Source: Paenibacillus abyssi (GTDB taxonomy: Bacteria > Bacillota > Bacilli > Paenibacillales > Paenibacillaceae). From it: a stretch of 64,000 nucleotides of DNA. Below, one piece after another: positions 8,026 to 18,004 of the stretch. Numbering within the stretch: the first letter of the stretch is position 1; each line of letters starts with the position of its first letter. The notes below the pieces were generated by a model. That model saw only the letters and a list, made by a program, of their open reading frames with translations, ran no database searches and was not told where the DNA came from. Location of the stretch: positions 248,001 to 312,000 of the forward strand of contig NZ_BMGR01000005.1 of the NCBI RefSeq assembly GCF_014640295.1, written 5' to 3'. A program made the translations under genes and the position numbers.

Positions 8026-9798
8026 TTAGTCCGGTTGATGGTGACCTGTGTACTCCTCCACTTTCTTTATATCGTCAATTTTCGGAAGCTTGACGGTCAC
8101 TCTAACTCCTGCAGGCTTTAAGTCGCCGATCTCTACACTGTAATCCGGACCGAAGAACAGTTGAATTCTCTCCCTCACATTGCGGATGCCATATCCGCCG
8201 GGCGGTTTATGATCTTTGTCCGAATTGCCGGCCTCCCCAAGCGGATTGCCGTTGTCTTCTATGCAAATAAACAGATTGTCTCCTTCCAGCTTGGTTCGGA
8301 TCCATATTTCCAATGGATGACCGGGGTGATGAATCGCTTTGTTGAACCCGTGAATAAAGGCATTCTCAATGAAGGGCTGCAGTATTAATCGCGGAACGAG
8401 AAAAATTTTGTGAACGGGGGAAACGTCGATTCCGATCCTTACATCGTTCTTGTACCGCTCGCTTTGCAATTCGCAGTAGAGTGCTCCGTGTTCAATTTCT
8501 TCTCCAAGCAAAATGAAGGGATGTCCCCTGCTCAAGCTGATCCGGAATAGCCTTGACAGCTTGGCGATCATGCTGACGACTTCCTCCTGTTTGTTTTGAA
8601 CGACCATCCACTGGATCGTATCCAGCGTATTATACAGAAAATGAGGATTGATTTGCGTCAGCAGCGCATTCAGTTCCGCTTTGGTCTTCTGCTTGTGCTC
8701 GGACTCCAGCCGCTGCAGCAGCATATCCAGCCGCTTCGTCATCCTTTGCAGGCCGACATGCATCTGTTGAATTTCCAAGATGGAATAGTTCGTGCGTTTT
8801 AGATCGAAGCTCCCCGTCTCCACCTGCTTGAAGGATTCAAGCAATCCGGACACAACATTCGTCATTTTCTTCGATAAATAATAAGAGATGATAAAGGAGA
8901 GCAGTATGCCAATGAGGCAGATGACAATTAGAACCTGTTTGACCGAGCTAAGATGGCTGAACAATTGTTCATGGGCAACGATCTCCATCACCCTCCATCC
9001 GACATAATTCGGCTTGGAAGAAATAACAAGGAACGAATCGCCCCTGATCTCCAGATCGTCCAATCCGCCGAAGATATCGTTCATTATTCTCGAATCGAAA
9101 TCCGCTTCCTGCTGAATCATCAATGGATCGCTGACCGGCGCAACCAGCCCGCCTGCGCTATCGATCAGAAAGTGGGATCTTATCCCCGCTTGATCCAGCA
9201 CGTAGGAGAAAAGATAGGATGACTTTACATTGATTTTTAGATAACCGGCGAACTCGTTCCTCTGATCTTTCAGTACACGGACATAGGCTAGGACCTCCGT
9301 ATTTTTATCTATTATCGTAGGATCCTGATGCGCTTTCATCCAGAATCCGTTCATATCCCCGGAGTTGACACCGCTCCATCTGAAGTCGGAGAGCGGGGCG
9401 AACGGCTCGTCGCTGGACAGGTTTCGTCCCGTGTTCAGCTTATCCGTATAAATCCGGATACTGCTGAAGTTCGTGCTTGTGAATATAAAATGATTGATCA
9501 CATCGGAAATATTCCGCCTGGCCCGCAAGTTCTCGAGCGAGTTGTCCTTGGTATAGGAAAGCGCATTCAATAATACTTGATGGGAGGCGATGTTTATTCC
9601 GGTTTCTTCGACGCTTCGCATCGACAGGGTAATTTGCTTGTTGACTTCATTAAGCAATTGTCGCCGCGCATCGCTTTCTTCATCAGCGATGATTCGAGAC
9701 ATAGAGGAGTAGACGACGAAGACAATCGCCAGCAGATAGAACAGATTGATGGCCAGGAATAGCAGCAGCAAAAGCGGTCTGATACGGAGCGTTACCAT
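8026..9798 (-). CDS. YesM-type sensor histidine kinase
   Basis: About 590 residues. An N-terminal membrane helix, an extracellular sensor region of about 250 residues and a second helix (VLIVICLIGILLSF) are followed by a HAMP-like linker. The His_kinase box with INPHFLYNTLDTI carries the phospho-His, and the HATPase_c domain has N-box NAFIHG and G-box GGYGIRN. Two starts are possible, 9810 and 9798. GGAGG lies inside the first codons of the longer form and 5 nt before the ATG at 9798, so the shorter form is preferred. It partners with the regulator at 6337-7926. Confidence 0.93.
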   Translation of the reverse strand: MVTLRIRPLLLLLFLAINLFYLLAIVFVVYSSMSRIIADEESDARRQLLNEVNKQITLSMRSVEETGINIASHQVLLNALSYTKDNSLENLRARRNISDVINHFIFTSTNFSSIRIYTDKLNTGRNLSSDEPFAPLSDFRWSGVNSGDMNGFWMKAHQDPTIIDKNTEVLAYVRVLKDQRNEFAGYLKINVKSSYLFSYVLDQAGIRSHFLIDSAGGLVAPVSDPLMIQQEADFDSRIMNDIFGGLDDLEIRGDSFLVISSKPNYVGWRVMEIVAHEQLFSHLSSVKQVLIVICLIGILLSFIISYYLSKKMTNVVSGLLESFKQVETGSFDLKRTNYSILEIQQMHVGLQRMTKRLDMLLQRLESEHKQKTKAELNALLTQINPHFLYNTLDTIQWMVVQNKQEEVVSMIAKLSRLFRISLSRGHPFILLGEEIEHGALYCELQSERYKNDVRIGIDVSPVHKIFLVPRLILQPFIENAFIHGFNKAIHHPGHPLEIWIRTKLEGDNLFICIEDNGNPLGEAGNSDKDHKPPGGYGIRNVRERIQLFFGPDYSVEIGDLKPAGVRVTVKLPKIDDIKKVEEYTGHHQPD

Positions 9799-9850
9799 GG
9801 CAGCCTCCATTTAACTATCTTTCTAAGCACATTCAAGTACGCAAGCTTCA

Positions 9851-10375
9851 TTACTCGCACCGGCACCCGTTATTCTCACCATAGCACAAACCAGCATGAA
9901 GATGAAGCAGGATAATGATACCTTTGTATCGTTCTTTTGCTTTCTCTTTGAAGCATTCACTTTCTTGGAATGCCATCTGGTCAGTGTGTTCACTAGACTT
10001 AATAGTTACGGAATATGTTTTGCTCTTTGCTCCTTCTGTATAACATCCCTCTTTAAATGGGTGGCCTTGCATACATACATGCCGGCATCCTTATTGAACA
10101 GGAATTCGCCTTCTTTCTACCGACTGCCCTGCGTAATGAGCGGATTGAGTTTGGCTACAAGCTCAATTTTAATCGTTTTTTGCGTATGCGAGGTTAACTT
10201 TTTCGGAATAGGCAGTATCGCCCGATGACCGTTCTGACTTGCATTCCGGCCTCTAACCGCAGCTTGCGGAATTTCGTCAGGGAGCTCGGATCGATTCCTG
10301 TATCTTCCGGCGCCATGCCCAGAAAGCACTTAAACGACAGGTCATACCGAGAACGCTCGACATTTGTATTATGTA
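9851..10375 (-). pseudogene. Decayed IS1182-family transposase
   Basis: Translating the minus strand in several frames recovers, in order, pieces typical of IS1182 transposases: VERSRYDLSFKCFLG and then SSLTKFRKLRLEAG (about 10370-10240), FNKDAGMYVCKATH (about 10110-10070), and GAKSKTYSVTIKSSEH...FQESECFKEKAKERYK (10050-9925). Frames change and long internal sections are missing, so the gene is dead. A plus-strand open end (10367-10444, ending FFRKREAAG) abuts it and may be the tail of a gene cut by the insertion; I do not recognise it. The remaining sequence in 9811-10519 shows no other gene. Confidence 0.75.
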
Positions 10376-10449
10376 ATCAAGGAAAAAGGCGAGATCTATA
10401 ATGCCTTGAAGACCTTCTTCCGCAAGCGGGAGGCGGCGGGTTGAATGAC

Positions 10450-10485
10450 AAAAGCGATCGTTCCCTGACGGGAGCGATCGCTTTT
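10450..10485 (+). terminator. Rho-independent terminator
   Basis: AAAGCGATCG pairs perfectly with CGATCGCTTT across a short TTCCCTGACGGGA-type inner stem and loop, followed by TTTTA. It follows the orphan plus-strand tail ending at 10444 and could also end transcripts of the minus-strand TetR gene. Confidence 0.75.
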
Positions 10486-10519
10486 ATGCAATGACTATCG
10501 TTTCCCGGCAGCAATTTCT

Positions 10520-11113
10520 TTAATCGACCAACATTCCATACAACAAAAGACGGACGATATCGTTTGCAAGACTTTCCGGATCTTTTAATCCGTTCAACAG
10601 TTTCGTGAACGTAAGCCGTTCGATAACTCCGACTATGCTTTCTGCCACGATATCCATATCCAGATGGTCATGAAAAAATCCGTCTTTTTGCTCGGATATC
10701 AGGTTTTCTTTAATCAAAGCGACTAGCTGCTTCTTGATCTCTTCCGCCTCTGGGGCGACAATAAATCCAATGCGTGTCAGGTTAGGCTCCTCTTGTAAGA
10801 AACGAAATACAGTCGTTATTCCCACCGCGATTCTTTGATGGATCGTCTCTATTTCAGTTCCCGGCGCAAGGCGGCTCTTATGTGTGAGATCAAAAAGTTT
10901 GGTGCGAAACCGCTCGACTAATTCTTGTAATATGACTTCTTTGCTTTGAAAATACAGATAAAAGGCAGGTTGAGTCAGCCCTGCCCGTGAGACGATTGTG
11001 CTCACTTTTGTTTCATAATAGCCCTGATGAGCGAATTCATCAGCAGCAATTTTGAGCAATAAGGTTCGGCTTTCTTCACCTATTGCTCCCTTTTTTCTTC
11101 CTCTTTGTCCCAT
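10520..11113 (-). CDS. TetR/AcrR family transcriptional regulator
   Basis: A 197-residue regulator. The N-terminal TetR helix-turn-helix lies at about residues 15-60, with recognition region VSRAGLTQPAFYLYFQSKE. The C-terminal ligand-binding part is all-helical and diverged. The N-terminus is rich in Arg/Lys (MGQRGRKKGA). It stands 78 bp from the stop of the large SLH protein and is read in the same direction. Its target is unknown; the palindromic AT-rich site upstream of the SLH gene is one candidate. Confidence 0.9.
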   Translation of the reverse strand: MGQRGRKKGAIGEESRTLLLKIAADEFAHQGYYETKVSTIVSRAGLTQPAFYLYFQSKEVILQELVERFRTKLFDLTHKSRLAPGTEIETIHQRIAVGITTVFRFLQEEPNLTRIGFIVAPEAEEIKKQLVALIKENLISEQKDGFFHDHLDMDIVAESIVGVIERLTFTKLLNGLKDPESLANDIVRLLLYGMLVD

Positions 11114-11190
11114 AGAAGAACATCCCCAAAATTAGTATCAAGCTCGCTAAACTTACACATGAGTTATTATGTTTAAAAACACTTGCTAAG

Positions 11191-14100
11191 TCAATTGATA
11201 AACTTCAAATATTGCAGCATCCGCTTCAGCATGACGGCGCTTTGAGCGCGGGTTGCATACTCTTTGGGGGCGAATCTCGTGTCCGCCGTGCCATGAATGA
11301 TGTGAACCGCCAGCAATTGAGATGATGCTTCCTTGGCCCAATCCGCTATGCTGAAAGCATCGGCGAACCGCTCAAGCGTGAGCGCTTCCACCTGCGGAAC
11401 TTTCCCGACGAACTTCAGCGCCCGCGCGATTATCGAAACCATCTGCTCGCGGGTAATAGGGGTATTCGGCCGAAAAGTTCCGTCTTTATACCCGCTGATC
11501 AAACCCGCTTTTTGGGCTGTTTCTACAGCACCCGCAAACCAATCCCCTGTCTTTACATCTGTAAACGGGTTTCCTGCCTTATCTTCGGCGAGGCCAAGCG
11601 AACGCACAAGCAAAGCCGCAAATTGGGCGCGGGTAATCTCGGTGTCAGGCGCGAACGTGTCGGCCGTTGATCCGTATACAATGTGCTTGTTGGCCAGCAA
11701 TTCAATATCCGCCTGCGCCCAATGTCCCTTCAAGTCCGCGAACGTTTTATCAGATCGGATCACCGTATACGTGCTGTTATGCGGAGAGTAAATTGTTGCC
11801 ATCGTCAGCCCCCCGCTATTCGAAAACACGGACGGGATAAAATGCAGTTCGTTGTTCGCATCGGCCCAAACCGCCGTTGACTTATCCGGATCCAATGCGG
11901 AATCTAAAGATAACGTCCGAACGACGAAGGTTCCATTGAAATTCGTTATTTCCCTGCCGTTTGAGTATAACGAGAAGTCGAACGGGTGCTCCAGCAGCTG
12001 CGCCGATCCTTGCCTATGTATGGAAGCATTCAGGGCGGCGCTTGACGGGTTGGATACTTTGGCAATGGCGACGGTAATGACCGCTTCCTTCGGCGTATCG
12101 TTCAGCACGCTAACCGGCAGACTGTAGCTTGCCTCTGCCACCTTGATTTGAACCACGGCGTCCGGTTGTATGCTTAACGCATCCAAGAGGGGCTCCACGG
12201 GCAAATCCACCAGGACTACAGGATCACTATTGTTGACTTCAAGAATAATCTTCGGTTCGGCAAAGAACGCGGCAGCCAATTGATCCGGTTCCAGCGTGAT
12301 ACGTATAACGGATTGGCCGTCGTCTGACGTCTCTTTTGTCGTTTTGACCTTCACGTCTACGCTATTGATCTTGATTGTCTCCGTCGTCGGAGTGTCCGTA
12401 TTTACAACCGATGGGGGCGGAGACCAATCGCCGAAATGATCGGTCTCGCTTGCACCGGCCACTGTTATCGTTCGTATCACTTCTGCGGCAGAAATATTCG
12501 CAGGGTTTTGAACGTTATAGTGCAGCGTATAGGTGCCTGGAATCTGTGTATTTACGGAGCCGGTTACCGTAATTGAATTCGAAATATCCCCGTAATAGGC
12601 ATCCATAGCCTGGGCTCCGGGGTCGGCGAAAGTTTCGCCTACCTTAATGCTCATGGCGGATAGGCCTGACAACGTAATGACCGGCGGTTTTGTAACTTTC
12701 ACGTATACAGAGCGAATGACGGTTGTTGCTGCATGATTCGCTTGATCAGAAACGTTATAAAACAGGCGATACTCTCCTAATGTGCGGCTATCAACGGTTC
12801 CTGTAACGATGATCGAGGACGAGAGGTCCCCGTCGTGAAGGTCTTGAGCCGTTGCGCCGGGATCCGTAAAGGTGCTGTTAACTTCTATTGTCATGGGATT
12901 AGGGCCATTCAAATAAATCGCAGGCGCTTCTCCGTCATATACATACACGCTTCGGGTAACGGAAGCGGTGTTCCCTGCGTGATCGCTCACTTGATAGGAA
13001 ACCGGATATGTTCCCGCTCTAGAGGTATTCACATTACCTGTTATCACAATCGATGATGCCGATATATTCCCATCGGTCGTATCCGTCGCTATCGCACCCG
13101 GCTCCACATAAGCCTGACCTGCAGGGACATCCATTGGATTACTGCCGATTAAGACTAACGAAGGCGCTGTGTTGTCGAGAACGAAGGGACCCGAAACCTG
13201 GTCGACCGTATTTCCTGCCCGATCTGTTGCACGAGTATGCAAATACCAGTTGCCGTCTCCGCTTGTTTGCGTTAGCGTATCTCCGCTTGTGAAAGACGTC
13301 CATCCGCTGGCGGGCACGGCCGTGGATTGCGTCCACACATATTGAGTAGAAGCGGAATCAACACCGCTTTCCGTATCGGAGACCGTAACCAGGGTTGCCG
13401 CCGTTTGGGCCGGCGCAGCGTTACCGTTCTCGCTGAATTGCACATCGGGCGCCGTGGAATCTCTAAGAACCGTAATCGTATACGTTTTGCCCGGCAAAAA
13501 ATAAGGTTCTACGCGAACAGAAATGACCGTCGATGGCCCTGTCACATCTATGGTCTTTTCGACACCGCTGGATTGCAGCTCATTGTTGATAAACATGGTT
13601 CCATGAGAGGGATCGGCGAGCGTCGCCGTTACATGCACACTGGAAACTGTTGGGCCGATATAGGAATAGACATAGTCCGAGACTGAAGAGTGAAAGGCCG
13701 GATAGAACGCGCCTTCCTGCAAGGATAAACCGCCCAGGCTGGCGCTGCCCGGCACAGTCGTTTGACCGCTACTATTATTTCCAAAAGCGACAACGGTGCC
13801 GTCCGATTTGAGCGCCAGCGAATATTCCAAACCCGCGGCGATCGCCACCACACCGTTCAGACCCCCCGGCACGGTCGTTTGACCATAATTATTTCGTCCC
13901 CAAGCAACGACAGTCCCATCCTGTTTCAACGCGAGCGAATGTTCCAAACCCGCGGTTATCGCCACCACCCCGTTCAGACCCACCGGCATGTTCGTTTGAC
14001 CGTAATAATTATCTCCCCAAACGGCGGCGGTCCCGTCCGATTTCAGCGCGAGCGAATGGTACCCTCCCGCAGCGATCGCTGCCACACCGTTCAGACCCCC

Positions 14101-15273
14101 CGGCACGGTTGTTTGACCAAAACTATTGTCTCCCCAAGCGGCGACGGTCCCGTTCGATTTTAACGCGAGCGAATGTTCCAAACCTGCGGCGATCGCCACC
14201 ACACCGTTCAGCCCCCCCGGCACGATCGTTTGACCATAGATATTTTTCCCCCAAGCAACGACTGTCCCATCCTGGTTCAATGCGAGTGAATGGTACCCCC
14301 CAGCGGCGATCCTGTCCCCCTTAACGGGTAAAGAAAAGCCTGCCGGCACGGTCGTTCGACCGGTACTGTTATTTCCCCAAGCCACGACGGTCCCGTCCGA
14401 TTTTAATGCAAGTGAATGGTGATATCCCGCGGATATCGCCATTACCTCGTTCAAACCAGCCGGCACGGTCGTTTGACCGAATCTATTTTCTCCCCAGGCC
14501 ACGACAGTCCCATCCGATTTGATCGCCAGCGAAAAATCTCCTGCCCCGGATATCGCCGTCACCCCGTTCAGACCCGCCGGCACGGTCGCTTGACTGGAAC
14601 CATTAGATCCCCAGGCAACGACGGTCCCGTCCGATTTTAATGCAAGCGAATGGTTCCCTCCCGCGGATATCGCCACCACACCGTTCAGACCAGCAGCCAT
14701 GGTCGTTAGATTGAAATCATTAGATCCCCAGGCAACCACGGTGCCGTCCGATTTTAACGCCATCGAATGATTCCAGCCCGCTGATATTGCCACCACACCG
14801 TTCAGCCCCGCCGGCACGGTCGCTTTACCAGACACATTATTTCCCCAGGCTGCGACGGTTCCGTCCGATTTGAGGGCCAGCGAATGGTCCCAGCCCGCTG
14901 ATATCGCCACCACGCCGTTCAGCTCCGCCGGGATGTCCGTTTGACCTTCAATATCGAGTCCCCAGGCCACGACGGTCCCGTCCGATTTGAGCGCCAGCGA
15001 ATGGCTCCAACCCGCTGATATCGCCACCACGCCGTTCAGCTCTGCCGGGACGTCCGTTTGACCGTAATCATTATTTCCCCAAGCAACGACGGTGCCGTCC
15101 GGTTTCAATGCGAGTGAATGAGACCCTCCCCCGTCGACTTTCACCTCTGTTCGGTTCCCATTTCCCGGATGCGCCGCATGCGCGAAATTAGAATCAATGG
15201 GAAGCAGAGTACTGATCAACATAATAAGGAGTAAAGCAACATAAATTGATTTTGGCATTTTCATCGATTGCAT
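11191..15273 (-). CDS. Large SLH-anchored surface protein with 12 RCC1-like repeats
   Basis: Counting from a possible upstream start at 15351 the frame is 1386 residues, but GAGAGGGG about 12 nt before the ATG at 15273 ([10 protein letters not shown]) favours that start. A signal peptide follows with likely cleavage after AHA. Then come 12 RCC1/BNR-type repeats of about 39 residues ([15 protein letters not shown] core), a cadherin-like beta-sandwich ([15 protein letters not shown] onward), an Ig-like segment, three DUF5011/HYR-like domains (each with DPGA or EPGA), a linker of about 200 residues, and three SLH domains at the C-terminus ([39 protein letters not shown]). SLH domains bind pyruvylated wall polymer, so the propeller would be displayed on the cell surface. 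Its ligand is unknown. Confidence 0.9.
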   Translation of the reverse strand: MQSMKMPKSIYVALLLIMLISTLLPIDSNFAHAAHPGNGNRTEVKVDGGGSHSLALKPDGTVVAWGNNDYGQTDVPAELNGVVAISAGWSHSLALKSDGTVVAWGLDIEGQTDIPAELNGVVAISAGWDHSLALKSDGTVAAWGNNVSGKATVPAGLNGVVAISAGWNHSMALKSDGTVVAWGSNDFNLTTMAAGLNGVVAISAGGNHSLALKSDGTVVAWGSNGSSQATVPAGLNGVTAISGAGDFSLAIKSDGTVVAWGENRFGQTTVPAGLNEVMAISAGYHHSLALKSDGTVVAWGNNSTGRTTVPAGFSLPVKGDRIAAGGYHSLALNQDGTVVAWGKNIYGQTIVPGGLNGVVAIAAGLEHSLALKSNGTVAAWGDNSFGQTTVPGGLNGVAAIAAGGYHSLALKSDGTAAVWGDNYYGQTNMPVGLNGVVAITAGLEHSLALKQDGTVVAWGRNNYGQTTVPGGLNGVVAIAAGLEYSLALKSDGTVVAFGNNSSGQTTVPGSASLGGLSLQEGAFYPAFHSSVSDYVYSYIGPTVSSVHVTATLADPSHGTMFINNELQSSGVEKTIDVTGPSTVISVRVEPYFLPGKTYTITVLRDSTAPDVQFSENGNAAPAQTAATLVTVSDTESGVDSASTQYVWTQSTAVPASGWTSFTSGDTLTQTSGDGNWYLHTRATDRAGNTVDQVSGPFVLDNTAPSLVLIGSNPMDVPAGQAYVEPGAIATDTTDGNISASSIVITGNVNTSRAGTYPVSYQVSDHAGNTASVTRSVYVYDGEAPAIYLNGPNPMTIEVNSTFTDPGATAQDLHDGDLSSSIIVTGTVDSRTLGEYRLFYNVSDQANHAATTVIRSVYVKVTKPPVITLSGLSAMSIKVGETFADPGAQAMDAYYGDISNSITVTGSVNTQIPGTYTLHYNVQNPANISAAEVIRTITVAGASETDHFGDWSPPPSVVNTDTPTTETIKINSVDVKVKTTKETSDDGQSVIRITLEPDQLAAAFFAEPKIILEVNNSDPVVLVDLPVEPLLDALSIQPDAVVQIKVAEASYSLPVSVLNDTPKEAVITVAIAKVSNPSSAALNASIHRQGSAQLLEHPFDFSLYSNGREITNFNGTFVVRTLSLDSALDPDKSTAVWADANNELHFIPSVFSNSGGLTMATIYSPHNSTYTVIRSDKTFADLKGHWAQADIELLANKHIVYGSTADTFAPDTEITRAQFAALLVRSLGLAEDKAGNPFTDVKTGDWFAGAVETAQKAGLISGYKDGTFRPNTPITREQMVSIIARALKFVGKVPQVEALTLERFADAFSIADWAKEASSQLLAVHIIHGTADTRFAPKEYATRAQSAVMLKRMLQYLKFIN
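13747..15129 (-). repeat. Tandem array of 12 coding repeats of about 117 bp
   Basis: The DNA encoding the RCC1-like units repeats every 117 bp (unit 7 is 126 bp). Each unit contains a near-constant GTCCCGTCCGATTT-type block on the plus strand. Divergence falls into groups: the N-terminal units share AISAGW, while units 8-12 share AIAAGL or AIAAGG, which suggests local duplication or gene conversion within the array. The array is expected to be unstable in length. Confidence 0.85.
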
Positions 15274-15354
15274 CCTATCTATTCCCCTCTCCCAAAACGT
15301 TTTTTGCGACATGTTTTGATTCCGTCCACTCATTTTTACTTGTCGTATCATCCA

Positions 15355-15405
15355 TCTAAGTAATATTACTATAAAGTAATATTATTTGATAGTATTATTA
15401 TGGAA
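15355..15405. promoter_or_regulatory. AT-rich promoter region with repeated palindromes
   Basis: Upstream of the SLH gene the perfect palindrome AGTAATATTACT (15359-15370) is followed by related copies (AGTAATATTATT and TAGTATTATTA). Such spaced palindromes look like an operator. The neighbouring TetR regulator is a candidate binder, but nothing in the sequence proves it. Confidence 0.35.
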
Positions 15406-15823
15406 TTATTTAATTTCGTCAATCTTCGCGATGGCTGCCCTGAATGGAAAAAATCAAAAAACCTTCAGAGATAAATCCTCTTAAGGTCTTTGTGCTCGTA
15501 GATTACGTAACCGATCTAGCCTTGTCGAAAGTAATGAGCTCTTCCCGAGAATAATGATTTATCCAGCATTCAACTTAGACATAATTTGATCGTAGACTGT
15601 AACAAGAACTCCTAGTTAATTCGTCGTAGTTGGTTAAAAAATGGGTACGAATCCGAGACCTTTCCAACGTCTTCATCTCCCTACGTTGCAAAATGGTTAC
15701 TATACAAATAGGCGATGACGACTTTTCTGAATAGCAAAAAGAGAGCCTATTGGCTCCCTATTTAATGATCTTCGATTTTAGCTAGTTTAATCCTTAAAAG
15801 AACTACGACACGATTCGAACTCC
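15406..15823. other. Non-coding stretch without a recognised gene
   Basis: About 420 bases between the SLH gene promoter and the VirB4 remnant. No open frame looks real. A short hairpin (GAGAGCC/GGCTCCC around TATT, about 15741-15758) could act as a terminator. I see nothing else that I can support. Confidence 0.5.
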
Positions 15824-16477
15824 TTACTTTGCAAAGCATTCTCGTTTCGACATCAACAGCAGAATCCAATTCTGTTTGTTCGCTAGCGGGAACTTGTCGG
15901 TGAACGGCACAAGGGAGCTGCCTACCTTCATCAGTCCGTTCCCCGCATCGACGTATGTGATGTAAGACAGTTGCAAGTTCGAAATGTTCAATAGCTCCGC
16001 AAGCTTCATCCGGTCGGTGCTGACTTGATTCAGCATGACAATGAATTCGCTGTTCGCGAGCATTGTGCGGGCGGTGTGGCTCTGCAACAGATCGTCAACG
16101 TTCTGCGTAATGCCCGTACAAAAAGCGCCATACTTTCGGACGCGCTTCCAGAGCGTGAACAGAGAGTTGGCGCTATATTCGTGCTGGAACAGCAGATAAA
16201 TTTCGACGATGAAGATGAATGTGTTTTTGCCCTTGGCGCGATTTTGCGTAATCCGATTCAAAATGTTATCCAGCACGACCAGCATTCCAATCGGCAGTAG
16301 TTGCTTGCCCAAGTCGAGAATGTCGTAACAGATAAGTCGGTTATAAACATTGACGTTGGTCGGCTGGGCGAATGTATTCAGACTGCCGGACGTGAAAAGT
16401 TCAATCGCCAGCGCGATATCCTGAGCTTCTGGCTCTGCCTGTTTGAGCAGTTCGGCGCGAAATCCTGCAAGCAGCAA
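15824..16477 (-). pseudogene. C-terminal fragment of a VirB4/TraE-type conjugation ATPase
   Basis: 217 codons matching the C-terminal part of the VirB4-like ATPases of Gram-positive integrative conjugative elements. Recognisable blocks are YDILDLGKQLLPIGMLVVLD, FTLWKRVRKYGAFCTGITQN and LLQSHTARTMLANSEFIVML. The N-terminal half with the Walker A motif is absent. At the Walker B position the usual Asp is replaced by Val (FIVEIYLLF instead of an IDE-type motif), so the fragment is also mutated. A stop codon lies just upstream of 16477. It is a scar of a conjugative element next to the island border. Confidence 0.8.
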
Positions 16478-16520
16478 ACTTTAATTGCTCATCGGCAGAC
16501 TTTAAGTGTTCAGCGGCGAA

Positions 16521-16596
16521 CTATTTTTGCTGTCTACAACCATCCCACACCAACAAAGCCACACTTTCCACATGAACGGTATGCGGGAACATATTA
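16521..16596 (-). repeat. Duplicated 3' end of rlmD (left island border, att-like)
   Basis: On the minus strand, 24 in-frame codons plus a stop read MFPHTVHVESVALLVW then DGCRQQK. This is the C-terminal end of the 23S rRNA uracil methyltransferase whose intact gene ends at 37018. The 56 bases 16539-16594 align with 37030-37085 with about eight differences, in the same orientation. The 3' end of rumA/rlm-type genes is a known integration site for Gram-positive mobile elements (for example Phi-m46.1 and ICESp2905). The copy therefore probably marks the far end of an integrated island. Confidence 0.75.
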
Positions 16597-16631
16597 ACCT
16601 AGGATGTGCCTTGATTGACGTGCTTTTCACA

Positions 16632-16655
16632 TGGAGGCGAGAGGAGTCGAACCTC
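16632..16655 (-). repeat. ssrA (tmRNA) 3'-end-like sequence, left copy
   Basis: The minus strand reads GTGAGGTTCGACTCC followed by TCTCGCCTCCA. This has the T-arm and acceptor 3' strand of a tmRNA, including the U that pairs with tmRNA G3. A similar copy in the same orientation lies at 36841-36870. No tmRNA body is present. The 3' end of ssrA is a classic integration site for phages and islands. Confidence 0.6.
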
Positions 16656-16958
16656 ACTTTCTTCAAAACACTATAATAGCAGTGTTTACAAGGGTTTTTA
16701 GCTAACATTAAAATTGTTTGTCCATGTTTTGACTACGTGACAAAAATTACATTACGGAGCAAAGTGTTTTCTTTAATAACATCACACAATTGATTCTGTG
16801 CATCAAACGATAAAAAATGATACTATGTATGTTGGGTAAAGGACTTTGCTATAGCTTATATCGTTTCATTTTTATATGTTGCAACAGGAGGAGATCATAT
16901 CAGTAACGAACAAAATTTTTGGCTTGATTTACCAAAGCCGTTTTTTATATTAGCACCA

Positions 16959-17876
16959 ATGGAAGATGTCACAGATGTTGTATTTCGTCACGTCATTAGT
17001 GAAGCTGCGAAACCTGACGTGTTTTTCACGGAATTCACAAATACAGAAAGTTATTGTCACCCTGTAGGAAAAGACAGTATACGTGGTCGATTAACGTTCA
17101 CAGAAGATGAGCAACCGATTGTCGCTCATATTTGGGGCAATAAACCTGCATTCTTTGAACAGATGAGTATTGATATGAAAAAACTTGGTTTTCGCGGTAT
17201 CGATATAAACATGGGATGCCCAGTACAAAACGTCGCATCCAATGGAAAAGGTGCTGGATTAATACAACATCCTGAAATTGCAGCAGAAATTATTCAAGCA
17301 GCAAAAGCAGGTAGATTGCCGGTTAGTGTTAAAACAAGATTGGGTTACTTTGATATTGACGAGTGGCGCGATTGGTTAGGACATATATTGAAACAAGATA
17401 TTGCGAATCTTTCCATTCACCTTCGTACAAAAAAAGAGATGAGTAAAGTAGCTGCACACTGGGAACTAATCCCTGAAATAAAAAAATTACGCGATGAAAT
17501 TGCTCCAAATACGTTGTTAACTATTAATGGAGATATTCCTGACCGCGCAACAGGATTAAAATTAGTAGAACAATACGGCGTTGATGGTGTTATGATTGGC
17601 CGCGGCATTTTCACCAATCCATTTGCTTTTGAAAAAGAACCTAAAGAACATAGCGCGAAGGAGTTTCTCAATTTACTACTTTTACAGTTGGATCTTCACG
17701 ATAAATATTCAAAAGAAAACGAATCACGTCCATTTAAACCACTTCTTCGCTTTTTCAAAATCTACGTTCGTGGGTTTAGAGGCGCAGGCGAACTAAGAAA
17801 CCAATTAATGGATACCACGTCAACAGATGAAGTACGTCGTTTAGTAAAACCTTTTTTAGATCAAGTATTAGATTGA
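16959..17876 (+). CDS. dus: tRNA-dihydrouridine synthase
   Basis: A flavoenzyme that reduces uridine in tRNA to dihydrouridine. At least 305 residues, with the NMGCP motif carrying the catalytic Cys near residue 88, KTRLGY, and the C-terminal GRGIFTNP phosphate-binding segment. Homology runs further upstream: codons from 16899 read [20 protein letters not shown] directly into MEDVTD, and GGAGGAG lies 5 nt before 16899. No ATG, GTG or TTG is present there; codon 16899 is ATC. Either a rare ATC start is used, the original start has mutated, or the shortened ATG at 16959 is used, which would remove the first beta strand of the barrel. Confidence 0.88.
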   Translation: MEDVTDVVFRHVISEAAKPDVFFTEFTNTESYCHPVGKDSIRGRLTFTEDEQPIVAHIWGNKPAFFEQMSIDMKKLGFRGIDINMGCPVQNVASNGKGAGLIQHPEIAAEIIQAAKAGRLPVSVKTRLGYFDIDEWRDWLGHILKQDIANLSIHLRTKKEMSKVAAHWELIPEIKKLRDEIAPNTLLTINGDIPDRATGLKLVEQYGVDGVMIGRGIFTNPFAFEKEPKEHSAKEFLNLLLLQLDLHDKYSKENESRPFKPLLRFFKIYVRGFRGAGELRNQLMDTTSTDEVRRLVKPFLDQVLD

Positions 17877-17927
17877 AGCATAGCCACCTGTGCATGTTCC
17901 TATAACTTGATTATCGAAAATAATGAG

Positions 17928-17964
17928 AGACCTTCCAAAAGTTCAATGAACTCTTGTAAGGTCT
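17928..17964 (+). terminator. Terminator after dus
   Basis: AGACCTT and AGTTCA on one side pair with TGAACT and AAGGTCT on the other in an interrupted stem, followed by a T-rich stretch. It separates dus from the acetyltransferase gene. Confidence 0.6.
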
Positions 17965-18004
17965 TAAATTTACCCTAACATTGCGACGTAGGAGGAAATG
18001 AAAG

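Noticed and set aside
9896-10228. Plus-strand open frame of 110 codons
   Set aside because: It is antisense to the IS1182 transposase remnant and has no support of its own.
13747-15129. CRISPR array
   Set aside because: The regular 117-bp repeats are in-frame coding repeats of an RCC1-like protein, with no short repeats or unique spacers. I saw no CRISPR array elsewhere.
16502-16708. Minus-strand open frame of 68 codons
   Set aside because: It crosses both att-like fragments in a different frame from rlmD and has no ribosome site.
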